Positions 1 to 7,346 of a DNA stretch of 47,250 nucleotides are shown in pieces. The stretch comes from Bacillus fungorum (GTDB lineage: Bacteria; Bacillota; Bacilli; Bacillales; Bacillaceae_G): positions 1 to 47,250 of the forward strand of contig NZ_NWUW01000029.1 of NCBI RefSeq assembly GCF_002746455.1, in the 5' to 3' direction. Position 1 is the stretch's first letter; each line of letters starts with the position of its first letter. The notes under the pieces were generated by a model. It was not told the DNA's origin, made no database searches, and saw nothing but the letters and a program-made list of their open reading frames with translations. Position numbers and translations under genes: made by a program.

Positions 1-37
1 TTTGTGTAATCTCAAGATTTTGTTGATTATAAAACAT
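1..37 (-). CDS. 5' end of an unidentified gene (truncated by window edge)
   Basis: On the minus strand an ATG at 37-35 follows a strong AAAGGAGG site (45-52) by about 8-10 bases. It opens a frame reading MFYNQQNLEITQ before the window ends. Only 12 residues are visible, so no function can be given. The start is convincing because of the ribosome binding site; the rest of the gene lies to the left of the window. Confidence 0.6.
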   Translation of the reverse strand, partial: MFYNQQNLEITQ

Positions 38-136
38 AAAAACGCCTCCTTTCTTTTTATTCTTCTAGAAAAGGAGACATTTTTAAAGTGTTTTATTTAA
101 AAATTGTATTGACAGAGTTGTTTTTCAACACTCTGT

Positions 137-168
137 AAAAAAATCGAGCTAAGTAGCTCGATTTTTTT
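137..168. terminator. bidirectional intrinsic terminator
   Basis: AAATCGAGCTA (141-151) pairs with TAGCTCGATTT (154-164) and is flanked by an A tract on the left and a T tract on the right. It could work in either direction. On the minus strand it ends the small membrane protein gene at 173-376. Confidence 0.8.
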
Positions 169-172
169 AGTA

Positions 173-376
173 TTACGAAGATTTCCCGTTTTTTATACGT
201 AGCTTCAAATTCCAAAAAGCAGCAAGCATAATAGCTGCAAAGGAGCCAAAAATTGTTCCTAATAGCTTTGCATAAGGAGAGCTGCTTACATCGGCATTAA
301 TGAATAACATCATACAAACCATGGCAGGGAAAAAGTATAAGTATTGTAATAACTTTAATTTTTTATCATTACTCAT
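173..376 (-). CDS. small two-helix membrane protein, unknown function
   Basis: This 67-residue protein has two hydrophobic segments (about residues 11-29 and 38-55) and a basic tail ending KLRIKNGKSS, so it should be a small integral membrane protein. An AAAGGGGCG ribosome binding site precedes the ATG at 376. It is followed directly by the terminator at 137-168, so it looks like its own short unit. I do not recognise the family and can give no function. The clean start, terminator and hydrophobic pattern support a real gene. Confidence 0.6.
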   Translation of the reverse strand: MSNDKKLKLLQYLYFFPAMVCMMLFINADVSSSPYAKLLGTIFGSFAAIMLAAFWNLKLRIKNGKSS

Positions 377-458
377 ATATATCGCCCCTTTCTAGCATGT
401 TATATGCTTATTGTAACATATTTTTCCAATTTTTTTTACACTTAGAGAAATGTTCATT

Positions 459-1862
459 TCATATGTGTAAATGCAGTTTTTTAATTCGATATTGTAAGTT
501 TTGTCTACTTAACCCTAAAAACTTTGCAGCTTGTGAGATATTACCGTGATACTCTTTCAGAATTTGATTGATGTAGTTCTTTTCCATTGCCTCTATTGTG
601 TGCTTTAACGTTTTAGGTGCATCAGCATCGTTATTAGTTAGGGAAGGTTGCATATTGAATTCGTTTTTTATTCGTTCGCGAAAGCGAGTAGGCAGATGAA
701 ACGCTGTAATGATGGTTTCATCTTCTATCAAGTTCATGGAACCTTCAATTATATGTTCCAACTCCCGTACGTTTCCAGGCCAATCGTATGCATAGAAAAA
801 TTCTCTTACATTTACATCTACATCGGTTACGTTGAGCCCGAATTGAGTATTATATTTTTCAATAAAGTGCTGAACAAGAGCTGGAATATCTTCTTTTCGT
901 TCACGTAAAGGCGGAAGACATAAAGTAACGACGCTTAATCGGTAATATAAGTCTTCTCTTAACCGATTATGTGCGATGGCTTCGAAGGGATCTTCATTGA
1001 TAGTTGCTATAATACGAACATCAATTTCTTTTTCATGTGTACCTCCGATTCTTCGTATTGTTTTTTCTTGTATAGCCCGTAGCAACTTAGCTTGAAGAAT
1101 TGGGCTTAATGAATTGATTTCATCTAATAACAAAGTTCCTCCGTTTGCTTCTTCAAATAAACCAGCTTTATCGATAGCTCCTGTAAATGCACCTCGGTTC
1201 GTACCAAATAATAAGCTTTCCATTAAGGTATCAGGTATAGCGGCACAGTTTTGTGAAATGAACGGTTTTGTTGAACGTTGACTTTCATTATGGATACTTT
1301 GTGCAAATAGTTCTTTTCCAGTTCCTGTTTCTCCTACGAGAAGTATGGAGGAGGATGTACGAATTACCCTTTTTCCTTCCGCAATGGTTGATTGAATGGC
1401 TTCAGAATCACCAATTATGTGACCAAAGGTAAATTTAGTGCTTTGTTTTCGAGAAGAGTCCATTTTTATTGTTTGCTTTAAGTGATTCATCTCTTTTGAA
1501 ATTTCAATAGCGCCTTTAATTTTTCCATTTTCTATTATAGGGAAAGTATCGTTAATCGTCGTAATTTCTTGCCCTTTATTGTTAAAATAAGTTTGTTTTA
1601 TATTTTTGTTTGTTTTTCCTAATTTTAATGCTTCTATAAGAGTACTATTTTTATTTTCTTCAAATGCGAATACTTCTAAAGGACTTTTATATAGCACATC
1701 TGAGCGCTCCATTGATTCAATTTCCATCATTTTGCGGTTATAGATAATCGTTTTACTTTCTTCATTAATAATATGAATCCCGATATCGAGTTCATTGAGT
1801 AAAGTTTCATATAGCATATTCATTTCAATGATCTGTTTAAAATTAATGTCTTCTGTACGCAT
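459..1862 (-). CDS. rocR: RocR-like sigma-54-dependent transcriptional activator
   Basis: This 467-residue enhancer-binding protein is close to the B. subtilis RocR length (about 461). An N-terminal PAS-type sensor region covers roughly 15-130. The AAA+ domain has Walker A GETGTGKE (177-184), the sigma-54 contact motif GAFTGA (224-229) and Walker B LLLDEI (244-249). A Fis-type HTH (NISQAAKFLGLSRQNLQYRI) ends the protein. The start follows GAGGAGAAG. It is divergent from a biotinyl-like gene and a permease that have a sigma-54 promoter (2043-2059) and RocR-type sites (1934-1991), so it probably activates those genes in response to an amino acid such as arginine or ornithine. The family is certain; the rocR name and the effector are inferred. 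Confidence 0.85.
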   Translation of the reverse strand: MRTEDINFKQIIEMNMLYETLLNELDIGIHIINEESKTIIYNRKMMEIESMERSDVLYKSPLEVFAFEENKNSTLIEALKLGKTNKNIKQTYFNNKGQEITTINDTFPIIENGKIKGAIEISKEMNHLKQTIKMDSSRKQSTKFTFGHIIGDSEAIQSTIAEGKRVIRTSSSILLVGETGTGKELFAQSIHNESQRSTKPFISQNCAAIPDTLMESLLFGTNRGAFTGAIDKAGLFEEANGGTLLLDEINSLSPILQAKLLRAIQEKTIRRIGGTHEKEIDVRIIATINEDPFEAIAHNRLREDLYYRLSVVTLCLPPLRERKEDIPALVQHFIEKYNTQFGLNVTDVDVNVREFFYAYDWPGNVRELEHIIEGSMNLIEDETIITAFHLPTRFRERIKNEFNMQPSLTNNDADAPKTLKHTIEAMEKNYINQILKEYHGNISQAAKFLGLSRQNLQYRIKKLHLHI

Positions 1863-1933
1863 AGATTATCTTCTCCTCATTTCACCCTATGAAGACTGAC
1901 TTTTTATAATTTTATTAAAATTCTTATAAAACC

Positions 1934-1991
1934 GCAAAATTTTTTTGCTATTTTCTTTTTAAAACTTCTTGAATGATAGAAAAATTTTGCG
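1934..1991. promoter_or_regulatory. candidate activator (RocR-type) binding sites
   Basis: GCAAAA-TTT-TTTTGC (1934-1948) is a near-perfect inverted repeat of the type bound by RocR in B. subtilis (GCAAAA-N3-TTTTGC, from memory). A second site centred near 1984 keeps the TTTTGC half (1986-1991) with a degenerate left half. The outer sequences AACCGCAAAATTTT and AAAATTTTGCGGTT also form a wide inverted repeat. The centres are about 43 bases apart, roughly four helical turns, and lie 50-110 bases upstream of the -24/-12 promoter, as expected for an enhancer. Confidence 0.6.
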
Positions 1992-2042
1992 GTTATGAAG
2001 ATTTTTTTGTGAGGAATCCTCATTTTAAATAGGAATTGGAGA

Positions 2043-2059
2043 TTGGTATGCTTTTTGCA
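2043..2059 (+). promoter_or_regulatory. sigma-54 (-24/-12) promoter
   Basis: TTGGTATG-CTTT-TTGCA fits the sigma-54 consensus YTGGCACG-N4-TTGCW. The GG (2045-2046) and GC (2057-2058) are separated by 10 bases, which is the required spacing. It lies 78 bases upstream of the biotinyl-like gene and opposite a sigma-54 activator gene, which fits well. Confidence 0.85.
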
Positions 2060-2136
2060 TAAATAATAGTTGAAATCTTTAAAGGAGGGATATGCAACGT
2101 TTCAGTACCAATTAATAAGAAGGAGGAGTTTATAAA

Positions 2137-2391
2137 GTGAAGACGGTTATAGAAGGTGTGTATAGTCCTTGTTACGGGAAAGTAGAGAAGTTATTTGTTG
2201 CGGAAAGTTCTTACGTATACGAGTGGGAGAAATTAGCGTTAATTGAAACAATAGATAAACAGAAAGTAGAAATTAAGGTAGGAATCAGTGGGTATATCGA
2301 ATCATTAGAAGTAGTAGAAGGACAAGCTATCGCTGATCAAAAATTATTAATAACAGTAAGGGATGATCTTTTAATAACAGGTAGTGATTAA
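2137..2391 (+). CDS. small biotinyl/lipoyl-domain-like protein
   Basis: This 84-residue protein starts at a GTG after AAGGAGGAG (2120-2128). The sequence resembles a single biotinyl/lipoyl carrier fold: a strand with SPCYGKVEKLFV, then LIETIDKQKVEIKVG at the hairpin where carriers have EAMKM (biotin) or ETDKA (lipoyl), then GYIESLEVVEGQAI. Lysines are present in the turn but neither canonical attachment motif is complete, so modification is uncertain. It is the first gene after the sigma-54 promoter and precedes the permease, so the two are likely co-regulated. Its job is unknown. Confidence 0.7.
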   Translation: MKTVIEGVYSPCYGKVEKLFVAESSYVYEWEKLALIETIDKQKVEIKVGISGYIESLEVVEGQAIADQKLLITVRDDLLITGSD

Positions 2392-2446
2392 TATAAGTGC
2401 CATGTATTTTGCTCTTTTTAATAATTATTTTTATTATGAATGATTT

Positions 2447-2460
2447 TAAAAACGCTTACA
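2447..2460 (+). promoter_or_regulatory. candidate cre (CcpA) site before permease
   Basis: TAAAAACGCTTACA matches a common cre core (TGTAAACGCTTACA) at 12 of 14 positions. It lies 37 bases upstream of the permease start, inside the intergenic gap after the biotinyl-like gene. Carbon catabolite control of amino acid uptake would be reasonable; this is inferred from sequence only. Confidence 0.4.
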
Positions 2461-2496
2461 TTAAATGGGTTTCCAAAGGGAAAAGGGGGGAATTAT

Positions 2497-3918
2497 ATGA
2501 TGGATCAAAACCAAGGATTAAAACGGGAATTGAAAAGCAGGCACATATTTATGATTGCACTAGGAGGAGTTATTGGTACCGGTCTTTTTTTAGGATCTGG
2601 GTATACAATTCATGAAGCTGGGCCTGGAGGAGCGATTGTAGCGTATCTTGTTGGAGGATTTGTTATGTATTTAACCATGCTCTGTCTTGGAGAGTTAGCT
2701 GTTGCGATGCCTGATGCAGGATCTTATCAAACGTATGCTACAAAGCATATTTCCCCTGCAGCGGGTTATGTAGTGGGATGGATGTCGTGGCTAAACTGGT
2801 CTGCTACGATAGGTATTGAACTGATTGCAGTTAGTATTTTAATGAAACGATGGTTTCCTGATGTACCGTCATGGATTTGGTGTGTAGTGTTCGCGGTACT
2901 CCTCTTTGCTATCAATGCGTTATCTTCAAGAAGTTTTGCAGAAGTTGAATTTTGGTTTGCAAGTATTAAAGTAATTACAATCATTGCATTTATTATTTTG
3001 GGCGGGGCAGCAATGTTTGGTTTTCTAGATATGAAAGGACATGAACCAGCACCGATGTTTTCTAGCTTTACTGATTATGGTGGATTGTTCCCAAATGGAT
3101 TATCAGCTATTTTAATTACGATGATTGCTGTTAATTTTTCCTTCCAAGGAACAGAACTAGTCGGTATTGCAGCAGGTGAGAGTGAAAATCCAGAGAAAAC
3201 GATCCCGAAGGCAATTAATAATACTGTTTGGCGTATACTTGTGTTCTTTGTATTATCTATTTTCATTCTTGCGGGATTATTCCCTTGGCAGCAAGCTGGA
3301 GTGATAGAAAGTCCATTCGTAGTTGTATTTGATAAAATTGGTATTCCTTATGCAGCGGATATTATCAATTTCGTTATTATTACAGCGGTTCTATCCGTTG
3401 CGAATTCGGGTCTATATGCAACTTCCCGTATGCTATGGTCTATGTCTAATCAAGGAATGATTAGTCCGATTTTTGGTAAGTTATCTAAAAATGGTGTTCC
3501 TATTTACGCATTAATTGTAAGTACATTTGTAGGGTGTCTCTCACTACTATCAGGTATTTATGCGGAAGATACAGTTTATTTATGGCTACTTTCAATTGCA
3601 GGATTTGGAGCGATATTAGTTTGGGCATCTATTGCTCTATCTAACTTATTAGCTAGAAGGTCATACATAAAGCAGGGTGGGGATGTGAAAGACTTGAAAT
3701 TTAAAACACCGTTATATCCATTCGTACCACTTCTTGCGTTAGTATTAAATGTAACAGTAATTGTTGGTATGGCCTTTATTACAGAACAAAGAATGGCGTT
3801 GTATTGCGGTATTCCATTTATGATTGTTTGTTTACTGTTTTACCGTGCGACAAAAAATAAGGGAAGTAACGCAGAACATATTGAAAAGACAAATACGACG
3901 GAAGTAAAGAGTTTATAA
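2497..3918 (+). CDS. amino acid permease, APC superfamily (RocE/RocC/LysP type)
   Basis: This 473-residue permease has about 12 hydrophobic segments and the AAT-type N-terminal signature ELKSRHIFMIALGGVIGTGLF, which forms the substrate-binding first helix. GELAVAMPDAGSY and the ENPEKTIPKA loop are also typical. I chose ATG 2497 because AAAAGGGGGG ends seven bases before it; an in-frame ATG at 2440 lacks such a site. It lies downstream of a sigma-54 promoter and a RocR-like activator, so arginine, ornithine or a related amino acid is the likely substrate, but specificity cannot be read from sequence. The gene ends in a strong terminator. Confidence 0.85.
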   Translation: MMDQNQGLKRELKSRHIFMIALGGVIGTGLFLGSGYTIHEAGPGGAIVAYLVGGFVMYLTMLCLGELAVAMPDAGSYQTYATKHISPAAGYVVGWMSWLNWSATIGIELIAVSILMKRWFPDVPSWIWCVVFAVLLFAINALSSRSFAEVEFWFASIKVITIIAFIILGGAAMFGFLDMKGHEPAPMFSSFTDYGGLFPNGLSAILITMIAVNFSFQGTELVGIAAGESENPEKTIPKAINNTVWRILVFFVLSIFILAGLFPWQQAGVIESPFVVVFDKIGIPYAADIINFVIITAVLSVANSGLYATSRMLWSMSNQGMISPIFGKLSKNGVPIYALIVSTFVGCLSLLSGIYAEDTVYLWLLSIAGFGAILVWASIALSNLLARRSYIKQGGDVKDLKFKTPLYPFVPLLALVLNVTVIVGMAFITEQRMALYCGIPFMIVCLLFYRATKNKGSNAEHIEKTNTTEVKSL

Positions 3919-3932
3919 TATGGATTAATTTG

Positions 3933-3965
3933 GAGACTGTAAGATTGTAAACAGTCTCTTTTTTT
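3933..3965 (+). terminator. intrinsic terminator after permease
   Basis: GAGACTGT (3933-3940) pairs with ACAGTCTC (3951-3958), followed by seven T residues. It closes the sigma-54-driven unit. Confidence 0.85.
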
Positions 3966-4013
3966 GTGACAATAAATCTGGAAACATACTACGTATGCAA
4001 AGGGGAATTAGCG

Positions 4014-4109
4014 ATGAATGAAGAAGCTTCACAGCTAGTAGAACAGTTAATTGAATTTACAAAAGTAATAACAGCATTTATATATGAATGGTGTCATACG
4101 AAAAAATAG
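4014..4109 (+). CDS. 31-residue small protein, unknown
   Basis: An AAAGGGGA site (about 4000-4006) precedes an ATG and a 31-codon frame (MNEEASQLVEQLIEFTKVIT...). The product is predicted to be helical, acidic at the start and basic at the end (HTKK). A terminator follows at 4122-4157, so RBS, frame and terminator form a complete small unit between two larger ones. I do not recognise it. It could be a small regulatory or membrane-associated peptide. Confidence 0.5.
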   Translation: MNEEASQLVEQLIEFTKVITAFIYEWCHTKK

Positions 4110-4121
4110 ATTAGTATGTTG

Positions 4122-4157
4122 AAATCGTACAGGTATGTATACTTGTACGATTTTTTA
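4122..4157 (+). terminator. intrinsic terminator
   Basis: AAATCGTACAGG pairs with CTTGTACGATTT across a short loop and is followed by a T tract. It ends the small gene at 4014-4109. Confidence 0.75.
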
Positions 4158-4160
4158 GTG

Positions 4161-4198
4161 AACTATTTCAGAGTTGAATAGAAACAACTGAAATAGTT
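4161..4198. terminator. second hairpin between convergent units
   Basis: AACTATTTCAG (4161-4171) and CTGAAATAGTT (4188-4198) form a perfect 11-bp stem with a 16-base loop. Downstream on the plus strand is a T-rich stretch. It lies 10 bases from the end of the minus-strand HTH-DUF1232 gene and probably serves the end of one or both units. Confidence 0.5.
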
Positions 4199-4208
4199 CT
4201 TTATTTTT

Positions 4209-4862
4209 CTATGTCTTTCGTTTTAGTTCGATTAATTTCTCTTTCGCTAATTCAACAGCAATTGCATCATCTAAATAGCCAATTGGAAAGAGATAGTCGG
4301 GAATAATATCTGTCGATAAAATGAAATACAGTAATGCGCCTCCAAGAACTGCACGCTCTTCTTTTGGAATAGTTTCATTGCAAAATTGTTGATACATATC
4401 TATTAATTGTTCAATGAAAGGACCAGCACTATCAATTTGTTCTAACTTGCTTGCGAAACTTTCATGAATACGTTTTTCACCTTCTGTTGTTTGAGCATAG
4501 CGTTCATAGTTTTCAAGTTCTTGTTTTACGCGAGTGGTTGTGTAGTCGAAATCGAATAAGTTAGAGGATTGCAGGGTTTGCTGAATTGTATCAAGAGATG
4601 TGTACATATCCGTCTTTTCTTTATTAATGTGAGGAGAATCAGGGTACATTTCATCAAATAACAGTTGGGGTGGAACTTGCAGACATTCTGCAAATTTTTG
4701 TAGATGTTTTTGTTTTGGCGGTTGTTTACCATTCATAATTCTTGAGATTGTTGCAGGATCAATATTTGTAAGCATTCCTAGTTGACGCATGGATAAGGCA
4801 CGTTCTTTTAAAAGTTTTTTTATTAATGTACTAAGCCGCGCATTTGGATTTTCTTTAGGCAT
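4209..4862 (-). CDS. XRE-family regulator with C-terminal DUF1232 domain
   Basis: This 217-residue protein starts at ATG 4862, eight bases after AAAGGAGTG; an earlier in-frame ATG at 4904 has no such site. An N-terminal lambda-repressor-type HTH (SMRQLGMLTNIDPATISRIM) is followed by a helical linker. The C-terminus carries the DUF1232 (YkvA-type) motif IIPDYLFPIGYLDDAIAV, often found in small membrane-associated proteins. The combination suggests a DNA-binding protein with a sensory or membrane-tethering tail. It is divergent from a YtaF-like gene, and a split inverted repeat (4891-4950) lies between them, so autoregulation and control of the neighbour are plausible. Confidence 0.75.
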   Translation of the reverse strand: MPKENPNARLSTLIKKLLKERALSMRQLGMLTNIDPATISRIMNGKQPPKQKHLQKFAECLQVPPQLLFDEMYPDSPHINKEKTDMYTSLDTIQQTLQSSNLFDFDYTTTRVKQELENYERYAQTTEGEKRIHESFASKLEQIDSAGPFIEQLIDMYQQFCNETIPKEERAVLGGALLYFILSTDIIPDYLFPIGYLDDAIAVELAKEKLIELKRKT

Positions 4863-4890
4863 AGTGAAGGCACTCCTTTTTATTGTTGAA

Positions 4891-4950
4891 AAAATGTTGA
4901 GCATTTATTACATGTATATGAAACAGACAGGCACAGTTGCTCAACATTTT
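4891..4950. promoter_or_regulatory. widely spaced 13-bp inverted repeat in divergent promoter region
   Basis: AAAATGTTGAGCA (4891-4903) and TGCTCAACATTTT (4938-4950) are perfect inverted copies separated by 34 bases, with centres 47 bases apart. They sit between the HTH-DUF1232 gene (minus) and the YtaF-like gene (plus). A regulator binding both arms could loop or cover the intervening promoters. The operator role is inferred. Confidence 0.5.
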
Positions 4951-4991
4951 CATAAGATGCATGGAAAAGTGAGAAAAAGGGGTGACTGTTT

Positions 4992-5603
4992 ATGAGTACG
5001 GCAGGTCTATTTTCAATTTTTTTAATCGGTATTGCTTCTAATTTAGATAATGCAGGTGTTGGGATTGCGTATGGCATTCGTAAAATTCGTATTTCATGGT
5101 TTAACAATTTTATCATCGCATTTTTTGGTTTTTTATTTACTTTATTAGCTGGATTTTTTGGGAACTGGATAGCGTTATTTATTTCAGAGTTTACTGCAAA
5201 CTTAATTGGAGCAATCGTTTTAGGGATAATCGGTGTGTTTATTTTGTGCCAGCCTTTCTTGGGGCAAAGAAATACCGCAGGTTCTAAAGCTGGTAATGTA
5301 CTTATGGGGATTTTACGTGATCCAGAAAAAGCAGATTTTGACGGATCTAAAACAATTAGTTTTTCTGAAGCAATTGTTTTAGGAGTTGCACTGTCTATTA
5401 ATAATATTGCGGGTGGGTTTGATGCTGGAGTAACAAACTTGAATCTTTGGCTTACAGCGACTATTTCTGGGGTGTTTAGTTTTATTTGTATAAGTGGCTT
5501 TGCGTATGTAGGAAAACGATATTTAGCAGAATATTTAGGGAAATGGGCGACGATAATTGCTGGATTATTATTGATTCTTATTGGGATCGATCAGTTGTTG
5601 TAA
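4992..5603 (+). CDS. YtaF-like sporulation membrane protein (MntP/YtaF family)
   Basis: This 203-residue integral membrane protein has about six hydrophobic segments and two related halves: the N-terminal IGIASNLDNAGVGIAYG and the later LGVALSINNIAGGFDAG. The loop DPEKADFDGSKTIS is typical of YtaF proteins. YtaF is annotated as a sporulation membrane protein and belongs to the same superfamily as the manganese exporter MntP, so a cation transport role is possible. The start follows AAAGGGGTG. A small histidine-rich gene lies 115 bases downstream. Confidence 0.75.
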   Translation: MSTAGLFSIFLIGIASNLDNAGVGIAYGIRKIRISWFNNFIIAFFGFLFTLLAGFFGNWIALFISEFTANLIGAIVLGIIGVFILCQPFLGQRNTAGSKAGNVLMGILRDPEKADFDGSKTISFSEAIVLGVALSINNIAGGFDAGVTNLNLWLTATISGVFSFICISGFAYVGKRYLAEYLGKWATIIAGLLLILIGIDQLL

Positions 5604-5718
5604 GGAGAGTAGAAAATAAGGTTCGAGTATTTCCTTGGAAATACGGCAAGGGATTGCATATATCGACGTACTTTTCTCCATACTAATACAGATTTCTTTT
5701 AAAGAAAGGGGGATCAGT

Positions 5719-5877
5719 ATGGGACGCGGGAAAGCATTTGATCATAAGAAAAAAGGGCATGATCATCAACCACCTAAAGGTGCCTTCATTCATAAAGATG
5801 TAAATGAACATACTTTAGAGGAGGAAGAGCTACCAGTAAATATTGAGACGTATAAAAATAGTTTAAAAAAACATTAA
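5719..5877 (+). CDS. 52-residue His/Lys-rich small protein
   Basis: The start ATG at 5719 follows AAAGAAAGGGGG. The product begins MGRGKAFDHKKKGHDHQPPK, is rich in His and Lys at the front and acidic later (EHTLEEEELP). The MGRG opening recalls the small YfhD-type Bacillus proteins, but I am not sure of the family. It is hydrophilic and without a signal peptide. It may be co-transcribed with the YtaF-like gene and ends at the terminator at 5876-5900. Confidence 0.6.
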   Translation: MGRGKAFDHKKKGHDHQPPKGAFIHKDVNEHTLEEEELPVNIETYKNSLKKH

Positions 5878-5900
5878 AAGCACCTACATAGGTGCTTTTT
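5876..5900. terminator. shared bidirectional terminator
   Basis: AAAAGCACCTA-CA-TAGGTGCTTTTT is a near-perfect palindrome located between two convergent genes. It overlaps the stop of the plus-strand gene and touches the stop of the minus-strand gene. Confidence 0.85.
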
Positions 5901-6241
5901 TAACGTATATCTTCAATTAATTGTTCCGATTCTTCATGCATACTGTACTCACTTAATACTTGGATACAAAGCCACTTTAATTCTTCGATCGTATGCTCAA
6001 GTTCTTCAGGAAGCACATGATGAATGTCTTCAAGTCCCATTCCGAAATGAATAAGTTCAAGTACTTGATCATCGATGTTCCGGTCCATTAATAGTTCAAG
6101 TACTTCTAAATTGAATATGTATCGGTGAGCTTCATCGAGTGAAACAACTTTTAGCTTTAAGCTTTCTACAATACTCAATATAAAAAGAAGAATTGTTTTT
6201 TCAAGAACAGGCTGTTTTCCCATTTGAAATATTAGTTTCAT
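5900..6241 (-). CDS. DUF3969-like protein
   Basis: This 113-residue, largely helical acidic protein begins MKLIFQMGKQPVLEKTILLF. The pattern FILSIVESLKLKVVSLDEAHRYIFN...LELL and the length match what I recall of the DUF3969 family of Bacilli; no function is known. No signal peptide, membrane segment or catalytic motif is evident. A GAGGTGTGAAAG ribosome site precedes the start. It stands alone between glsA and the 52-residue gene. Confidence 0.6.
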   Translation of the reverse strand: MKLIFQMGKQPVLEKTILLFILSIVESLKLKVVSLDEAHRYIFNLEVLELLMDRNIDDQVLELIHFGMGLEDIHHVLPEELEHTIEELKWLCIQVLSEYSMHEESEQLIEDIR

Positions 6242-6416
6242 CTTTCACACCTCCACATATAGCGCTAGGTTGTACTATATTATTCAGGAGGGGGGAGCAA
6301 ATATGCATGATATAGAGAAACTTTCAGCACGGTTTTTGTAAGGGGGGGATAGCTGATAAAGTTCAAGTTTTTTATGAAATAAAAAAATCCTGCTAGTATA
6401 GCAGGATAACTCTGAA
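6242..6416. other. intergenic region between DUF3969-like gene and glsA end
   Basis: It contains an AGGAGGGGGGAG site followed by ATG at 6303 and only 12 codons before TAA (6341), then another G-rich stretch (6341-6348) without a following frame. This may be a leader peptide or the remains of a gene. The rest is the glsA terminator. Confidence 0.3.
6381..6407 (-). terminator. terminator of glsA
   Basis: ATCCTGCTA (6387-6395) and TAGCAGGAT (6399-6407) form the stem. Read on the minus strand it is followed by a T tract (complement of 6381-6387). Confidence 0.85.
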
Positions 6417-7346
6417 TTAAAAAATGCTCCAACCTTCTTGAGCAGAAAGAAGTTCAAGAATTTTAAAACCAGCGATACTATTTCCGTTTGCATCTAAAGC
6501 CGGTCCGAAAATACCAATTCCCATTTCTCCTTTTACGCAGCCGAAAATGCCACCAGCTACACCACTTTTTGCTGGGATACCAACACGAATCGCAAATTCA
6601 CCAGACTCGTTATACATGCCGCATGTAACCATAAATGTTTTACAGATTTTTGTAATATGTTTAGGGATAATTTGTTTTTTCTTATATGGATCATATCCAT
6701 CCATCGCAAAAATTAAGCCGATACGTGCTAAATCGATACAGTTTACTTCAACCGCACATTGACGAGTGTATAAGTCCATAAGTTCTTCGATGTCACAATC
6801 GATAATTCCGTTTTGTTTCATATAGTAACAAAGTGAACGGTTTAAGTAAGCTGTCTCTAATTCTGAATTGGCAACTTTAGAAGAATAATTAATAGTAGGA
6901 TTATCTGTTATTTCACGTACAAAATGAAGGATGCGCTCCATTTTTTCTTCATTATCTTTTCCTGTTAATAAGCTTGTAATAGCTAGTGCCCCTGCATTAA
7001 TCATTGGATTAAGTGGTTTAGAAGGACTTGTCGTTTCTAACTTAATAATAGAATTAAATGGATCACCAGTTGGTTCCATTCCAACTTTAGAAAATACATA
7101 TTTTTCACCACGATCTAAAAGTGCAAGTGCAAGTGTAATTACTTTTGAAATACTTTGAAGAGTAAATAGTGTTTGTGAGTTGCCAGCATGGATGTATTCT
7201 GTTTCTTTATGGAAAATGGCAATCCCTAAATCATCTGGATTTGCATTTCCTAGTTCGGGGATATAAGTAGCAAGCTTTCCTTTTTTCGTATATGGTTTTA
7301 CTTGTTCTAACAACTGTTGTAAGTTGTTTGTTTCAATGCACTGCAT
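6417..7346 (-). CDS. glsA: glutaminase A
   Basis: This 309-residue glutaminase hydrolyses L-glutamine to glutamate and ammonia in the cytoplasm. The serine-dependent beta-lactamase-like fold is shown by TLQSISKVITLALAL (the SxxK catalytic pair), GDPFNSI, NPMINAGALA and the C-terminal SGVAGGIFG. The length matches bacterial GlsA proteins. The ATG follows AGGAGCG by about 10 bases. It stands alone and ends in a clear terminator. The B. cereus group often has two glutaminases; which copy this is cannot be told here. Confidence 0.92.
   Translation of the reverse strand: MQCIETNNLQQLLEQVKPYTKKGKLATYIPELGNANPDDLGIAIFHKETEYIHAGNSQTLFTLQSISKVITLALALLDRGEKYVFSKVGMEPTGDPFNSIIKLETTSPSKPLNPMINAGALAITSLLTGKDNEEKMERILHFVREITDNPTINYSSKVANSELETAYLNRSLCYYMKQNGIIDCDIEELMDLYTRQCAVEVNCIDLARIGLIFAMDGYDPYKKKQIIPKHITKICKTFMVTCGMYNESGEFAIRVGIPAKSGVAGGIFGCVKGEMGIGIFGPALDANGNSIAGFKILELLSAQEGWSIF

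Noticed and set aside
107..137. A promoter starting with TTGACA and a hairpin near the left end
   Set aside because: No -10 element at proper spacing and no plus-strand gene follows; the hairpin has a bulge and no T tract.
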